A DNA stretch of 64,000 nucleotides from GCA-2720865 sp047630275 (GTDB taxonomy: Bacteria; Bdellovibrionota; Bacteriovoracia; Bacteriovoracales; Bacteriovoracaceae), in the NCBI GenBank assembly GCA_047630275.1, contig JBLHVN010000002.1:1054001-1118000 (forward strand), read 5' to 3'. Each line of letters starts with the position of its first letter. The first letter of the stretch is position 1. The notes beneath the pieces were generated by a model. It searched no databases, was not told where the DNA came from, and saw only the letters and a list, made by a program, of their open reading frames with translations. Below, one piece after another: positions 45,250 to 54,015 of this stretch. Position numbers and translations under genes: made by a program.

Positions 45250-45555
45250 ATGGCAACAAAAAGAAAAATTCAAATATCAAATAGGCTAAAAGAAACCTTC
45301 TTTAGCAGCCAAGGCTTACCTCTTTCTTTGGCCTTTATTACAATCTCAATACTTTTTGTCTTGTTTAGAATGAAAGGTGTTGAACTAGATTATAAAGTAA
45401 ATGAAGTTAACTCTAAAATTGAAAAACATCTTCTTGAAAACAAAGAGCTTAAGGCGAAGAAGGCCAAGATGTTATCAACTAAAAACTTAAGACATATGGC
45501 AAGTAAGCATAGCTTAAAGCAACCAACGCAAAAGCAAATAATAGTAGTACCGTAG
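45250..45555 (+). CDS. ftsL: cell division protein FtsL-like
   Basis: 101 residues: short cytoplasmic basic N-terminus, one membrane helix (about 22-38, LPLSLAFITISILFVLF), then a periplasmic coiled coil (NEVNSKIEKHLLENKELKAKKAK) and the end ASKHSLKQPTQKQIIVV, the FtsL pattern. Position between rsmH and ftsI is conserved. Sequence is poorly conserved in this family, so context carries part of the call. Confidence 0.85.
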   Translation: MATKRKIQISNRLKETFFSSQGLPLSLAFITISILFVLFRMKGVELDYKVNEVNSKIEKHLLENKELKAKKAKMLSTKNLRHMASKHSLKQPTQKQIIVVP

Positions 45556-45556
45556 A

Positions 45557-47473
45557 ATGGAAAAGAAAACGTTCAAGCACCGGATTTACTTCGCCCTTTC
45601 AATTTTTCTGTTGGGATTTGTATTAATTTTAGCAAAGGCCCTTAAATTACAAGTTATCGATAAAGAAGAACTTATATCTAGAAGTAAGAGTCAATTCTTA
45701 AGAGAAAGAAAAGTTTATCCAAAAAGAGGGATAATCTATGATCGAAATAAAAACCCCTTAGCTCTTAATATTCAAACATATAGTATCTTTACTATTCCTA
45801 AGAATCTGAAGGCAGATAAAACGAGTTACCGAAAGCTATCTAAGGTAGTTAAAACTCTAACTTATAATAATATCCTTAAAAAAATAAAGGGCCGAGAAAG
45901 ATACACATGGCTCGCTAGAAAGATTTCGCTAACAAAAGAACAAGCTAAGATTATCAAAAAGATACCAGGTATCTATATTGAAACAGTTCCAAAAAGAATT
46001 TATCCCAACCATGAATTACTTTCTCAAACTTTGGGTTTTGTTGGAATTGATAATATAGGACTTTCGGGGTTGGAATATTCTTATGATAAAGAATTAAAGG
46101 GCGAACCAAGAAACATTAGATACATCAAGGATGCAAAAGGTAGAGCGATAAAGATGGAAAGCTCTAAAATTGAAGGACCTTCAAGTGAGCTAGTGCTGAC
46201 AATTGATAAAGATTTGCAGGCCATTGCTGAAAAAGCTCTGCGCGATGCCGTAGTTGATTCAGGTGGAAAAAAAGGTGGCGTAGGAGTCATGGATGCAAGA
46301 ACGGGTGAAATATTGGCTGTTGCTAATTACCCCACTTACGATCCTAATAGTTTAAAGCGTGCTCAGAAAGACTTTAGAAAATTATCATTTGTCTCAGACC
46401 CTTTCGAGCCAGGAAGTACATTTAAGGTTTTTACAGTGGCATCTGCACTTGAAAACAAGATCGCAAGGATCGACACAAACTATTATTGCGAAAGAGGTCA
46501 GCTAAAAGTAGGAGATCATGTAATCACTGAGGCGGAATCTAGAAAAAAATATGAGTGGCTTTCAGTTGAAGAAATTATTATGTACAGCTCTAATATTGGT
46601 ACAACTAAGATGGCTTTTGACCTCACCTATCCTAGGCTAAATGAAACACTTAGAGATTTCGGATTTGGTAAAAAAACGGGGGTACAGCTTCCTGGCGAGT
46701 CACGAGGAATCTATAATGAGAATGAAAATGTTTCTCCACTTACACTAAGTAATATCTCTTTCGGGCAGGGTGTTGCTGTAACTGGTGTTCAAATGCTTTC
46801 GGCATATTCAGCCCTAGCTAATGGAGGATATTATTTACCGCCTACAATTATAAAAGATGCCAATAAAGATGTTAAACCTAAGAGAATTATTGAAAAATCT
46901 ACCGCTGATCAAATTACTAATATCTTGATTAGAGCCGTTGAAGATGGAACGGGATCAGAAGCAAAAATACCCTATTTTAAGATTGCAGGGAAAACAAGTA
47001 CTGCTCAAAAAGCAAGTGAAAGTGGTGGGTACAAAGGCTACATCCCTGGGTTTATTGGTTACCCTGTGAATATTAAGAATCCCTTTGTCATCTTTGCTTA
47101 TGTCGATGAACCTAATGAAAAAAGATATTATGGAAACCAAATAGCCGCACCTATCTTTAGAAAGATTGCCGAATACATGCTTTACAAGACTAAAGAGTTT
47201 GATCAAATGGCAATTAAAAAGACTAAGTCTAATAGCGAGATAGATAAGGTTACCTTTAAACAATCTTCAGCTAAAAGGTTTGTTAGTAAGGCATTAGTTC
47301 CTAACTTTATTGGACTTGATAAGAAATCAAGTCAAAAGCTAGCAAGTAAAATGAATATCAAGGTTATTCCTACAGGGATGGGAGTAGTATCTTCTCAGGT
47401 TCCTGAGGCAGGTACAGCAGTGAATGATTCAACAGAGATCACGTTAAAATTCTCACCTCCGGAATATGAATAA
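45557..47473 (+). CDS. ftsI: peptidoglycan transpeptidase FtsI (PBP3 type) with PASTA domain
   Basis: Septal transpeptidase of the divisome, 638 residues. One N-terminal membrane helix, dimerisation domain, then the penicillin-binding motifs: FEPGSTFK (SxxK), YSSNIG (SxN) and AGKTSTAQK, where the third motif reads KTS instead of the common KTG. A C-terminal PASTA domain (about 575-635, VPNFIGLDKKSSQKLA...) is present, as in several deltaproteobacteria. Starts one base after the ftsL stop and overlaps murE by eight bases. Confidence 0.96.
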   Translation: MEKKTFKHRIYFALSIFLLGFVLILAKALKLQVIDKEELISRSKSQFLRERKVYPKRGIIYDRNKNPLALNIQTYSIFTIPKNLKADKTSYRKLSKVVKTLTYNNILKKIKGRERYTWLARKISLTKEQAKIIKKIPGIYIETVPKRIYPNHELLSQTLGFVGIDNIGLSGLEYSYDKELKGEPRNIRYIKDAKGRAIKMESSKIEGPSSELVLTIDKDLQAIAEKALRDAVVDSGGKKGGVGVMDARTGEILAVANYPTYDPNSLKRAQKDFRKLSFVSDPFEPGSTFKVFTVASALENKIARIDTNYYCERGQLKVGDHVITEAESRKKYEWLSVEEIIMYSSNIGTTKMAFDLTYPRLNETLRDFGFGKKTGVQLPGESRGIYNENENVSPLTLSNISFGQGVAVTGVQMLSAYSALANGGYYLPPTIIKDANKDVKPKRIIEKSTADQITNILIRAVEDGTGSEAKIPYFKIAGKTSTAQKASESGGYKGYIPGFIGYPVNIKNPFVIFAYVDEPNEKRYYGNQIAAPIFRKIAEYMLYKTKEFDQMAIKKTKSNSEIDKVTFKQSSAKRFVSKALVPNFIGLDKKSSQKLASKMNIKVIPTGMGVVSSQVPEAGTAVNDSTEITLKFSPPEYE

Positions 47474-48884
47474 AAACAAAGAAGTACTAAAGATTATAAA
47501 CTCTTATGGTTTTCAATCAGAAAATATGGATAATTTTTTATCCATAGAAAGGTTAACGACTAATATTCAATACTCTAATCCTGAGACGGGTGTCTATTAT
47601 CGTATTACTAGTGAGTCTGCTGAAGAAATTTTTCACGAAAGACTTGGGCAGGTATGCCCCGCCATTCTTTTCCTCAATAAAGCTCTAGCTGATAATATTA
47701 AGTATCCTTATGTGGTTGTTCCTGACGATAAGGCAGAAGGCTTCTTCGAAGAACTTTTAAACGAGTTATATCCTCTAGATAAATCAAAGATAAAAATTTT
47801 TGGTATTACAGGCACTAATGGGAAATCGACATCAGTTAGTCTATGTGAACAGATTGCGATGCAAGCGGGATTAAAAGCCGGGTCTTTGGGAACAGTTGGG
47901 ATAAGTTTAAATGGTGAATTTGTTGAACTTGGAATAAGTGGTACAACTCCATCTTATATTGACTTGAGAAGAATTATAAAAGAAGTTGAAGGTAAAATAG
48001 AGTTTCTTTTTATGGAGGTAAGTAGCCATGCTATTTCTCAAAAAAGACTTGGAAAAATAAAGCTTAGTGGATCTGGTTGGACATCTTTTAGTCAAGATCA
48101 TTTAGACTTTCATAATTCAATGGAAGAATACTTTGAAGCTAAATTAGGAATTGTAGATTACCTCCTTGAAAATAGAAGCTTAATTGTCCCTAGTAGTGAT
48201 ACCGATTTAATTGAGAAAATTAGAGAGGGTTTAAAAAAATCTAAGAAGAGTACTAAGTTAGTAATTGCTGAAGATTATAAAGACAGCTTTAAAGTATATC
48301 CCAATTTCTTTAAGGTTCATTACAATAGAGATAACTTAAATTTATCACTAGAGCTCTTAAAAGATTTTATCGAAATTAAAAGAATTAAACTTGAAGAAAT
48401 AAAAACACCTAAAGGTCGTTTTAGTATCATTGAATATAATAAATCATTTGCTATTATCGATTATGCCCATACCCCTGATGCTATATTAAATTTGGTTTCA
48501 GCAACAAAGATGGCATTTCCAAACTCTAAGATAGTGACCCTTTTTGGTTGCGGCGGAGATAGGGACAGAACTAAAAGACCATTAATGGCCAAAGCTGCTG
48601 AAAATGAAAGTGATTTTATAATAGTGACTAGTGACAACCCAAGAAGTGAGGAACCGGAAAGAATAATTAAAGATATTCTACCGGGACTAGAAAAAAGTAA
48701 TTTCCTAATTGAGGTTGATAGAGAAAAAGCTATAAAAATAGGGTTGTCTAGGCTAGGCAAGGACGACGTTCTTATTATTGCCGGAAAGGGCCATGAAGAG
48801 TATCAAGAAGTAAAAGGTCAAAAGATATTTTTCAGTGATTTTGTTGTTGTTGAAGAGGAAGTTAAGAATGATAGCTCTAGATAA
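47466..48884 (+). CDS. murE: UDP-MurNAc-L-Ala-D-Glu:meso-DAP ligase MurE
   Basis: Adds the third residue to the peptidoglycan stem. 472 residues with ATP loop GITGTNGKSTSVS, the VSSHAISQKRL region, and DNPRSEEPERI. The DNPR motif indicates meso-diaminopimelate rather than lysine specificity, as expected for this Gram-negative. Overlaps ftsI and murF. Confidence 0.97.
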   Translation: MNKNKEVLKIINSYGFQSENMDNFLSIERLTTNIQYSNPETGVYYRITSESAEEIFHERLGQVCPAILFLNKALADNIKYPYVVVPDDKAEGFFEELLNELYPLDKSKIKIFGITGTNGKSTSVSLCEQIAMQAGLKAGSLGTVGISLNGEFVELGISGTTPSYIDLRRIIKEVEGKIEFLFMEVSSHAISQKRLGKIKLSGSGWTSFSQDHLDFHNSMEEYFEAKLGIVDYLLENRSLIVPSSDTDLIEKIREGLKKSKKSTKLVIAEDYKDSFKVYPNFFKVHYNRDNLNLSLELLKDFIEIKRIKLEEIKTPKGRFSIIEYNKSFAIIDYAHTPDAILNLVSATKMAFPNSKIVTLFGCGGDRDRTKRPLMAKAAENESDFIIVTSDNPRSEEPERIIKDILPGLEKSNFLIEVDREKAIKIGLSRLGKDDVLIIAGKGHEEYQEVKGQKIFFSDFVVVEEEVKNDSSR

Positions 48885-50256
48885 ATTTAATGGCAGTAAA
48901 ACAAAACTTTCAAAAATAACATTAGGTAAAGTAAAGGCAGTGAGAAAGGTATCAACCGACACGAGAGCGATTTTAGAGGGCGACCTCTTTGTGGCCCTTA
49001 CGGGGGAGAACTTTGATGGAAATCGATATTTAAAACAAGCCATAGAGAAGGGTGCAAAAGGTTGTCTGTTTAAAGATAATGATGAAAACAGAGAGATTGT
49101 TAATAAACTATATGAACAGTTCCCAGAAGTATTTTTTATAGGAACTGATTCTACTGAAAAATATTTTCAAGACTTAGCAAGCTTTCATCATTCTGAGTGG
49201 CGCTTAGAAAAGAGTAGTATAACAATTGGAATAACTGGAAGTAATGGTAAGACGACTACCAAGGAACTTATGGCTGGAGTTTTGGAATCTATATTTCCAG
49301 GTAAAACTCTTTTTACTGAAGGAAACTTAAATAATCATTTAGGTGTTCCCATGACTTTATTAAGGTTAGATGAATCTCATGATATTTGTATCCTTGAAAT
49401 GGGTACGAATCATCCTGGAGAAATATCTTTTCTTTGCGAAATAGGTGACCCCGATGCTGGAATAATAACAAGTATAGGTCAGTCACATCTTGAATTCTTT
49501 TTTAATGAAGAGAATGTCTTTAGAGAGAAGAAGGCTTTGTATGATTATGTGAAAGATAAATCGGGATTCTTTGCCATTGATTCAGATAATCAATACCTAA
49601 AAAAGCTTCCCTTAGAAGATAATCTCTTAAGAATTAGTTTTGTAGATGGAAATATTGATTATAAAGGCCAAGAGCTAACTTTCTTGGATTATGAAACGAA
49701 AATAAAATGCCCACATTTACTGGGTAAACATAATTTTAAGAATCTTGCAGTTGTCTTATCTTTACTAGTGAATCTTTTCCCAGAAAAGAAAGATAAAATC
49801 TTTGAGTCAGCGAAAGAAATAAAGCTCCCAGATAATAATAGATCACAGTTCATTATTAAAAACGGGCAGACGATATTCTTAGATGCGTACAATGCTAACC
49901 CTTCTTCAATGAAGGCGGCTCTTGAGAGCTTTAAAAACTATCTAAGCGATAATAAATTAGACTTAGATCACTCTCTTTTTGTTTTAGGAGATATGAATGA
50001 ATTAGGTGAAAAGTCTTCACAGTATCACCAAGAGCTTGGAGTCATTTTAAAAGAGATGAAAGTAACAAATGCAATCTTTGTAGGACGCTTTGCAAAGGAC
50101 TATGCAAATGGATTTGAAAACGAGGCGAAGACCTTTAGCAATACTGCCCAGCTAAAAGCTGAATGGAAGGAGATCTCCAAAAGCTTCTCTAGCGTGTTTC
50201 TGAAGGGGAGTAGGACTTTACAATTAGAGTCACTCATGACATTTTTAGGTACCTAA
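48868..50256 (+). CDS. murF: UDP-MurNAc-tripeptide:D-Ala-D-Ala ligase MurF
   Basis: Completes the pentapeptide precursor. About 462 residues from the ATG at 48868, which has GAGGAAG upstream; an in-frame ATG at 48835 adds 11 residues but lacks it. Motifs: VSTDTRAILEGDLFVAL at the N-terminus, ATP loop GITGSNGKTTTKE, LEMGTNHPGEI and DAYNANPSSM. Overlaps murE by 17 bases. ddl, which makes its D-Ala-D-Ala substrate, is not in this window. Confidence 0.96.
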   Translation: MIALDKFNGSKTKLSKITLGKVKAVRKVSTDTRAILEGDLFVALTGENFDGNRYLKQAIEKGAKGCLFKDNDENREIVNKLYEQFPEVFFIGTDSTEKYFQDLASFHHSEWRLEKSSITIGITGSNGKTTTKELMAGVLESIFPGKTLFTEGNLNNHLGVPMTLLRLDESHDICILEMGTNHPGEISFLCEIGDPDAGIITSIGQSHLEFFFNEENVFREKKALYDYVKDKSGFFAIDSDNQYLKKLPLEDNLLRISFVDGNIDYKGQELTFLDYETKIKCPHLLGKHNFKNLAVVLSLLVNLFPEKKDKIFESAKEIKLPDNNRSQFIIKNGQTIFLDAYNANPSSMKAALESFKNYLSDNKLDLDHSLFVLGDMNELGEKSSQYHQELGVILKEMKVTNAIFVGRFAKDYANGFENEAKTFSNTAQLKAEWKEISKSFSSVFLKGSRTLQLESLMTFLGT

Positions 50257-50280
50257 GTATTCAAAATTCAATGGGTCTCT

Positions 50281-51357
50281 ATGCTCTATCATTTTCTCTA
50301 TCCTCTCAGTCAGTCAGTATCGGCCTTCAATATTTTTCGCTACATAACGTTTCGCGCAATTGTAGCTTTTCTTATTGCTTCAGCCATCTCTATCATTTGG
50401 GGGAAAGCGTTCATTAAGTTTATGAAGATGAAGCAGTTCGGCCAGGTTATTAGAGAAGATGGACCGCAGAGTCATTTAAAAAAAGCCGGCACCCCTACAA
50501 TGGGTGGCGTGGTTATTCTTGGAAGCATCGCTTTTGCCTTAGTTTTCTGTGGAAATTTTTTATCAGCCCCCTTTCTAGTAACTCTATTCGTTATGATCTC
50601 TTATTTTGCTCTAGGCTTTAGAGATGACTATCTTAAGGTTCTTAAGGGGAATTCTGATGGTGTCTCGGCAAAGGGAAAGCTAGCTTGGCAATTTGCTACG
50701 GCCATAGCAGCTAGTTGGTATCTATATTATCAAGGTGTTATCGACACCCAGCTGTATATGCCTTTTGTAAAAGGACCAGTAGTCGACCTTGGAATGTTTT
50801 ATATTGTGTTCGCTAGTATCGTTATCGTTGGTTCTAGTAATGCGGTTAACCTAACTGATGGGTTAGATGGCTTAGCCATTGGTCCAATCATTACCAGTTC
50901 TGTCTCGTTGGCTCTGTTAGCATATGTGTCAGGGCACCGTGAAATCAGCGCCTACTTGTTCATCCCATATATCGACGGGGTCGGTGAGTTAAGCATTTTA
51001 GCCACTGCCATAATAGGTGCTGGTGTTGGCTTTTTATGGTACAACTCTTATCCAGCTCAAATATTTATGGGTGATGTGGGATCTTTATCTCTAGGTGGTA
51101 CATTAGGTACTCTAGCGGTGATTACTAAGAATGAGATTTTGTTCGTTTTAATAGGTGGTGTATTTGTGGTTGAGGCCGTCTCGGTCATTCTGCAAGTAGG
51201 ATCATTTAAGCTTCGGGGAAAAAGAATTTTTAAAATGGCCCCAATACATCATCATTTTGAGCTCAAAGGTTGGCCGGAGCCAAAAGTAATAGTCCGTTTT
51301 TGGATTATTAGTATTTTCTTGGCACTAGTCGCTATAGCTACATTAAAGATGAGGTAA
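50281..51357 (+). CDS. mraY: phospho-MurNAc-pentapeptide transferase MraY
   Basis: Ten-helix membrane enzyme that makes lipid I, 358 residues. Motifs: N-terminal FRAIVAFLIA, GTPTMGGVVIL, the aspartates of GFRDDYLKV, NLTDGLDGLAIGP and MAPIHHHFELKGW with the His run. Normal length. Twenty-four bases separate it from murF and five from murD. Confidence 0.97.
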   Translation: MLYHFLYPLSQSVSAFNIFRYITFRAIVAFLIASAISIIWGKAFIKFMKMKQFGQVIREDGPQSHLKKAGTPTMGGVVILGSIAFALVFCGNFLSAPFLVTLFVMISYFALGFRDDYLKVLKGNSDGVSAKGKLAWQFATAIAASWYLYYQGVIDTQLYMPFVKGPVVDLGMFYIVFASIVIVGSSNAVNLTDGLDGLAIGPIITSSVSLALLAYVSGHREISAYLFIPYIDGVGELSILATAIIGAGVGFLWYNSYPAQIFMGDVGSLSLGGTLGTLAVITKNEILFVLIGGVFVVEAVSVILQVGSFKLRGKRIFKMAPIHHHFELKGWPEPKVIVRFWIISIFLALVAIATLKMR

Positions 51358-51362
51358 ATTGA

Positions 51363-52745
51363 ATGGAAAGATTCAAGAATAAAAAAATACTAATTGTTGG
51401 CATCGGGAAAACTGGATTCACCCTAATTAACTTTTTTAATAAATTAGAGTGTCTGATTCGAGTTACAGATATAAAGCCAATATTTGACTTAAACAAAGCT
51501 GTTAAAAAACTTAAGAAAATCTCTCCGGCTCCTGAGATGACTTTTGGTGAGCACAGAGAAGATGATTTTCTTGAAGCTGACGTCATTGTCTATTCTTCAT
51601 CAGTAGAGCCAACACTTCCTCAGTTAGAGTTCGCACGCCAGAATGGAAAAGAAGTTTATAGTGAATTTGGTTTGGCCAATAAACTGTGCCGCAAGCCTAT
51701 TATTGCTGTTTGCGGGAGCCAGGGTAGAACAACAGTCGCACACATGATTGGTTTTACTTTAAAGCTTGATGGTAAGAATGTTTTTGTAGGCGGGACTAGT
51801 GAAAGTCCTTTTATTGAATACTGCATGCTTCCAAATCAAGATGAAATAGATTATGTGATTGTTGAAGTTTCAGCGATACAGATGAGAAGCTTACAAAACT
51901 TTCATCCTAAGTTAGTAGTCTTCACAAATATCAGCGAAAAATATCCAGAGAGTCATTTCAGATCTGTTGGTGAATATATTGAGACTAAGCTTTCTATTAT
52001 AAAGTCACTCTCTCCTGATGATCTCTTGGTCGTTAACTTTGACACTCTTGCGAACAATACCTTTTTTAGAAATGCTAATTGCCAAACTTATTGGTACTCA
52101 AGAAGAAGCTTCCAGAAGATGGGAGTTATGAATGAGATTCAAGGCACTCACTTTCATGAAAGAAGAATTCATAGCAACATAAATTATCATTCAGAATTTA
52201 AAGTTAATAAGATGAGAATTGTTGGGCAAGACAATAGAGAAAATCTACTTGCGGCGATTACAGCTTGTAAGGCATTAGATGCTTCAGATAAGGCAATTCA
52301 AAGTTGTATTGAGAAGTTTCCAGGTATTCCTCATAGAATCGAGTTTCTTATGGAGAAAAACGGAGTTTCTTTTTACAACGATTCAAAAGCAGAAAAGATG
52401 GAAGATATGCTTAAAAGTATAGCCGCTTTTAAGAATCCAGTGATCTTAGTTGCTGGCGGCAAGGATAATGAGGAAATCGAATTCGAGCCCTACGCCGATG
52501 AAATTATCAAGTATGCACGCGTACTAGTTTTAGTTGGTGAGTGTAAAGAGCGTCTGAATAGGGCTCTTGGCGAACACCCTCAGACTTATATCGTTGGTAG
52601 CTTTGAAGAGTCGGTCCTATTTGCTTATCAGAAAAGTAGAACTGGCGATACCATACTACTTTCCCCGGGTAATGGGAGTAGCGACTTTTTTAGAGATTTC
52701 GAAGAAAGAGGAAATTACTTTAAGAAATTAGTCTACCAATTGTAA
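51363..52745 (+). CDS. murD: UDP-MurNAc-L-Ala:D-Glu ligase MurD, atypical P-loop
   Basis: Should add D-glutamate to UDP-MurNAc-L-Ala. 460 residues in the normal dcw position. The N-terminal nucleotide domain begins ILIVGIGKTGF; the C-terminal parts FPGIPHRIEFL, FYNDSKAE and DTILLSPGNGSSDFF match MurD, and the probable carbamylated Lys is in YIETKLSII. The ATP loop is unusual: CGSQGRTTV has Arg (AGA) where Mur ligases have Lys (GSNGKST), and the later DH motif reads SEKYPESH. MurC, MurE and MurF in the same cluster keep Lys. Confidence 0.93.
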   Translation: MERFKNKKILIVGIGKTGFTLINFFNKLECLIRVTDIKPIFDLNKAVKKLKKISPAPEMTFGEHREDDFLEADVIVYSSSVEPTLPQLEFARQNGKEVYSEFGLANKLCRKPIIAVCGSQGRTTVAHMIGFTLKLDGKNVFVGGTSESPFIEYCMLPNQDEIDYVIVEVSAIQMRSLQNFHPKLVVFTNISEKYPESHFRSVGEYIETKLSIIKSLSPDDLLVVNFDTLANNTFFRNANCQTYWYSRRSFQKMGVMNEIQGTHFHERRIHSNINYHSEFKVNKMRIVGQDNRENLLAAITACKALDASDKAIQSCIEKFPGIPHRIEFLMEKNGVSFYNDSKAEKMEDMLKSIAAFKNPVILVAGGKDNEEIEFEPYADEIIKYARVLVLVGECKERLNRALGEHPQTYIVGSFEESVLFAYQKSRTGDTILLSPGNGSSDFFRDFEERGNYFKKLVYQL

Positions 52746-52777
52746 CCTAAAATACAACTAGCGGTTTTTACAAGGTT

Positions 52778-52786
52778 TGTTAAAAT
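52778..52786 (+). promoter_or_regulatory. possible extended -10 promoter just before ftsW
   Basis: TGTTAAAAT, with six bases before the ftsW ATG; transcription would start at or next to the A of the ATG. No ribosome site is seen for ftsW at usual spacing. No good -35 is visible, so this is tentative. Confidence 0.3.
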
Positions 52787-52792
52787 AGAACC

Positions 52793-54004
52793 ATGGAAGA
52801 ATCGCTAGAAGAAATTAATCAAACATCAAAACTATTTATCATAACGACTCTGATCCTTTCAGTGATTGGAGTTATTATGGTTTACTCATCTAGCTATATC
52901 TTAGCTCAGGAATTATTTGGAAATAGTAATTACTATTTTTTCAAACAAGTAACTTTCTTATCTGTAGGTACCTTAATTGCTTTTGTCATTTCAAAAACTA
53001 AGATTAGTTTTTGGGTGAAGTACAGCCACTACATAAACTGGTTCTTTGCTATCCTATTACTCGCTACGTTTTTTCCTGGAATTGGAAAGTCTGTTAAAGG
53101 TGCAAAGAGATGGATAGATTTAGGGTTCTTTGGCTTTCAGCCTGGTGAGCTTGTGAAGTATACAGTCTTACTAAGTTCTGCAAGTTTATTTGATAATTTT
53201 GTTATGCTAGATAAAAGAGAGCGAGTAAATAGAATCATAGGCTTAATTGCACCTTTACTACTCCTCTTACTTCAACCGGACTTTGGATCTTTTACCATTT
53301 GTCTTATAATCATTGCGTACGCCTGTTTCCTTAGTGATTTCCCAAGAAAAATTTTTTACTACGGATTTGGATTTGCAGTTACTGCAGTTATTCCAATACT
53401 TATCTCACAACCCTATAGAGTTAAGAGGCTTTTTACTTTTTTAGATCCTTGGAAAAACCCACAAACCTCTGGCTTCCAAATCATTCAATCCTATTTAGGT
53501 TTCGCAAATGGATCAATCTTTGGAGTAGGACTTGGTAATAGTAATGAGAAGCTCTTCTATCTTCCAGAGGCCCATAATGACTTTATCTTTAGTGTTATAG
53601 GAGAAGAATTAGGATTTATGGGAGTTTCAACGATTGTTGTACTCTTCTTTGCTTTTACTGTCTTTGGACAAAAGCTCGCACTATTAATTTCTAACAGAAA
53701 GGAATCCATGGTTATTTCATGTGTTATCTTTTTGATTACTCTTCAAGCGTCATTAAATATGGGAGTCGTTTTAGGACTCTTACCGACAAAAGGTTTAAAC
53801 TTACCTTTTATAAGCTCTGGGGGCTCCAGCCTATTAGCTAATGCTTTTGGAATAGGTCTTGTTCTGAGCGCATTGAATTCTTATAGAAAGAGCATTATTG
53901 CTCAAAGTACATTTTTTCCAAATAACCAAAGTTATGAAAATCCATTAAGTCCTAGCTCTCCTATTGTGGAAAAACCCTTTCCGGCGAGTAGACTTCCAAG
54001 ATAA
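52793..54004 (+). CDS. ftsW: septal peptidoglycan glycosyltransferase FtsW
   Basis: SEDS-family polymerase working with FtsI, 403 residues, about ten membrane helices. Signatures: GKSVKGAKRWIDLGFFGFQPGE, the catalytic-region QPDFGS, LPEAHNDFIFSVIGEELGF and GLNLPFISSGGSSLLAN. murG would normally follow; here murC begins 11 bases on. No ribosome site is obvious in the 47-base gap after murD (see promoter entry). Confidence 0.96.
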   Translation: MEESLEEINQTSKLFIITTLILSVIGVIMVYSSSYILAQELFGNSNYYFFKQVTFLSVGTLIAFVISKTKISFWVKYSHYINWFFAILLLATFFPGIGKSVKGAKRWIDLGFFGFQPGELVKYTVLLSSASLFDNFVMLDKRERVNRIIGLIAPLLLLLLQPDFGSFTICLIIIAYACFLSDFPRKIFYYGFGFAVTAVIPILISQPYRVKRLFTFLDPWKNPQTSGFQIIQSYLGFANGSIFGVGLGNSNEKLFYLPEAHNDFIFSVIGEELGFMGVSTIVVLFFAFTVFGQKLALLISNRKESMVISCVIFLITLQASLNMGVVLGLLPTKGLNLPFISSGGSSLLANAFGIGLVLSALNSYRKSIIAQSTFFPNNQSYENPLSPSSPIVEKPFPASRLPR

Positions 54005-54015
54005 AGGAGTTAGTT

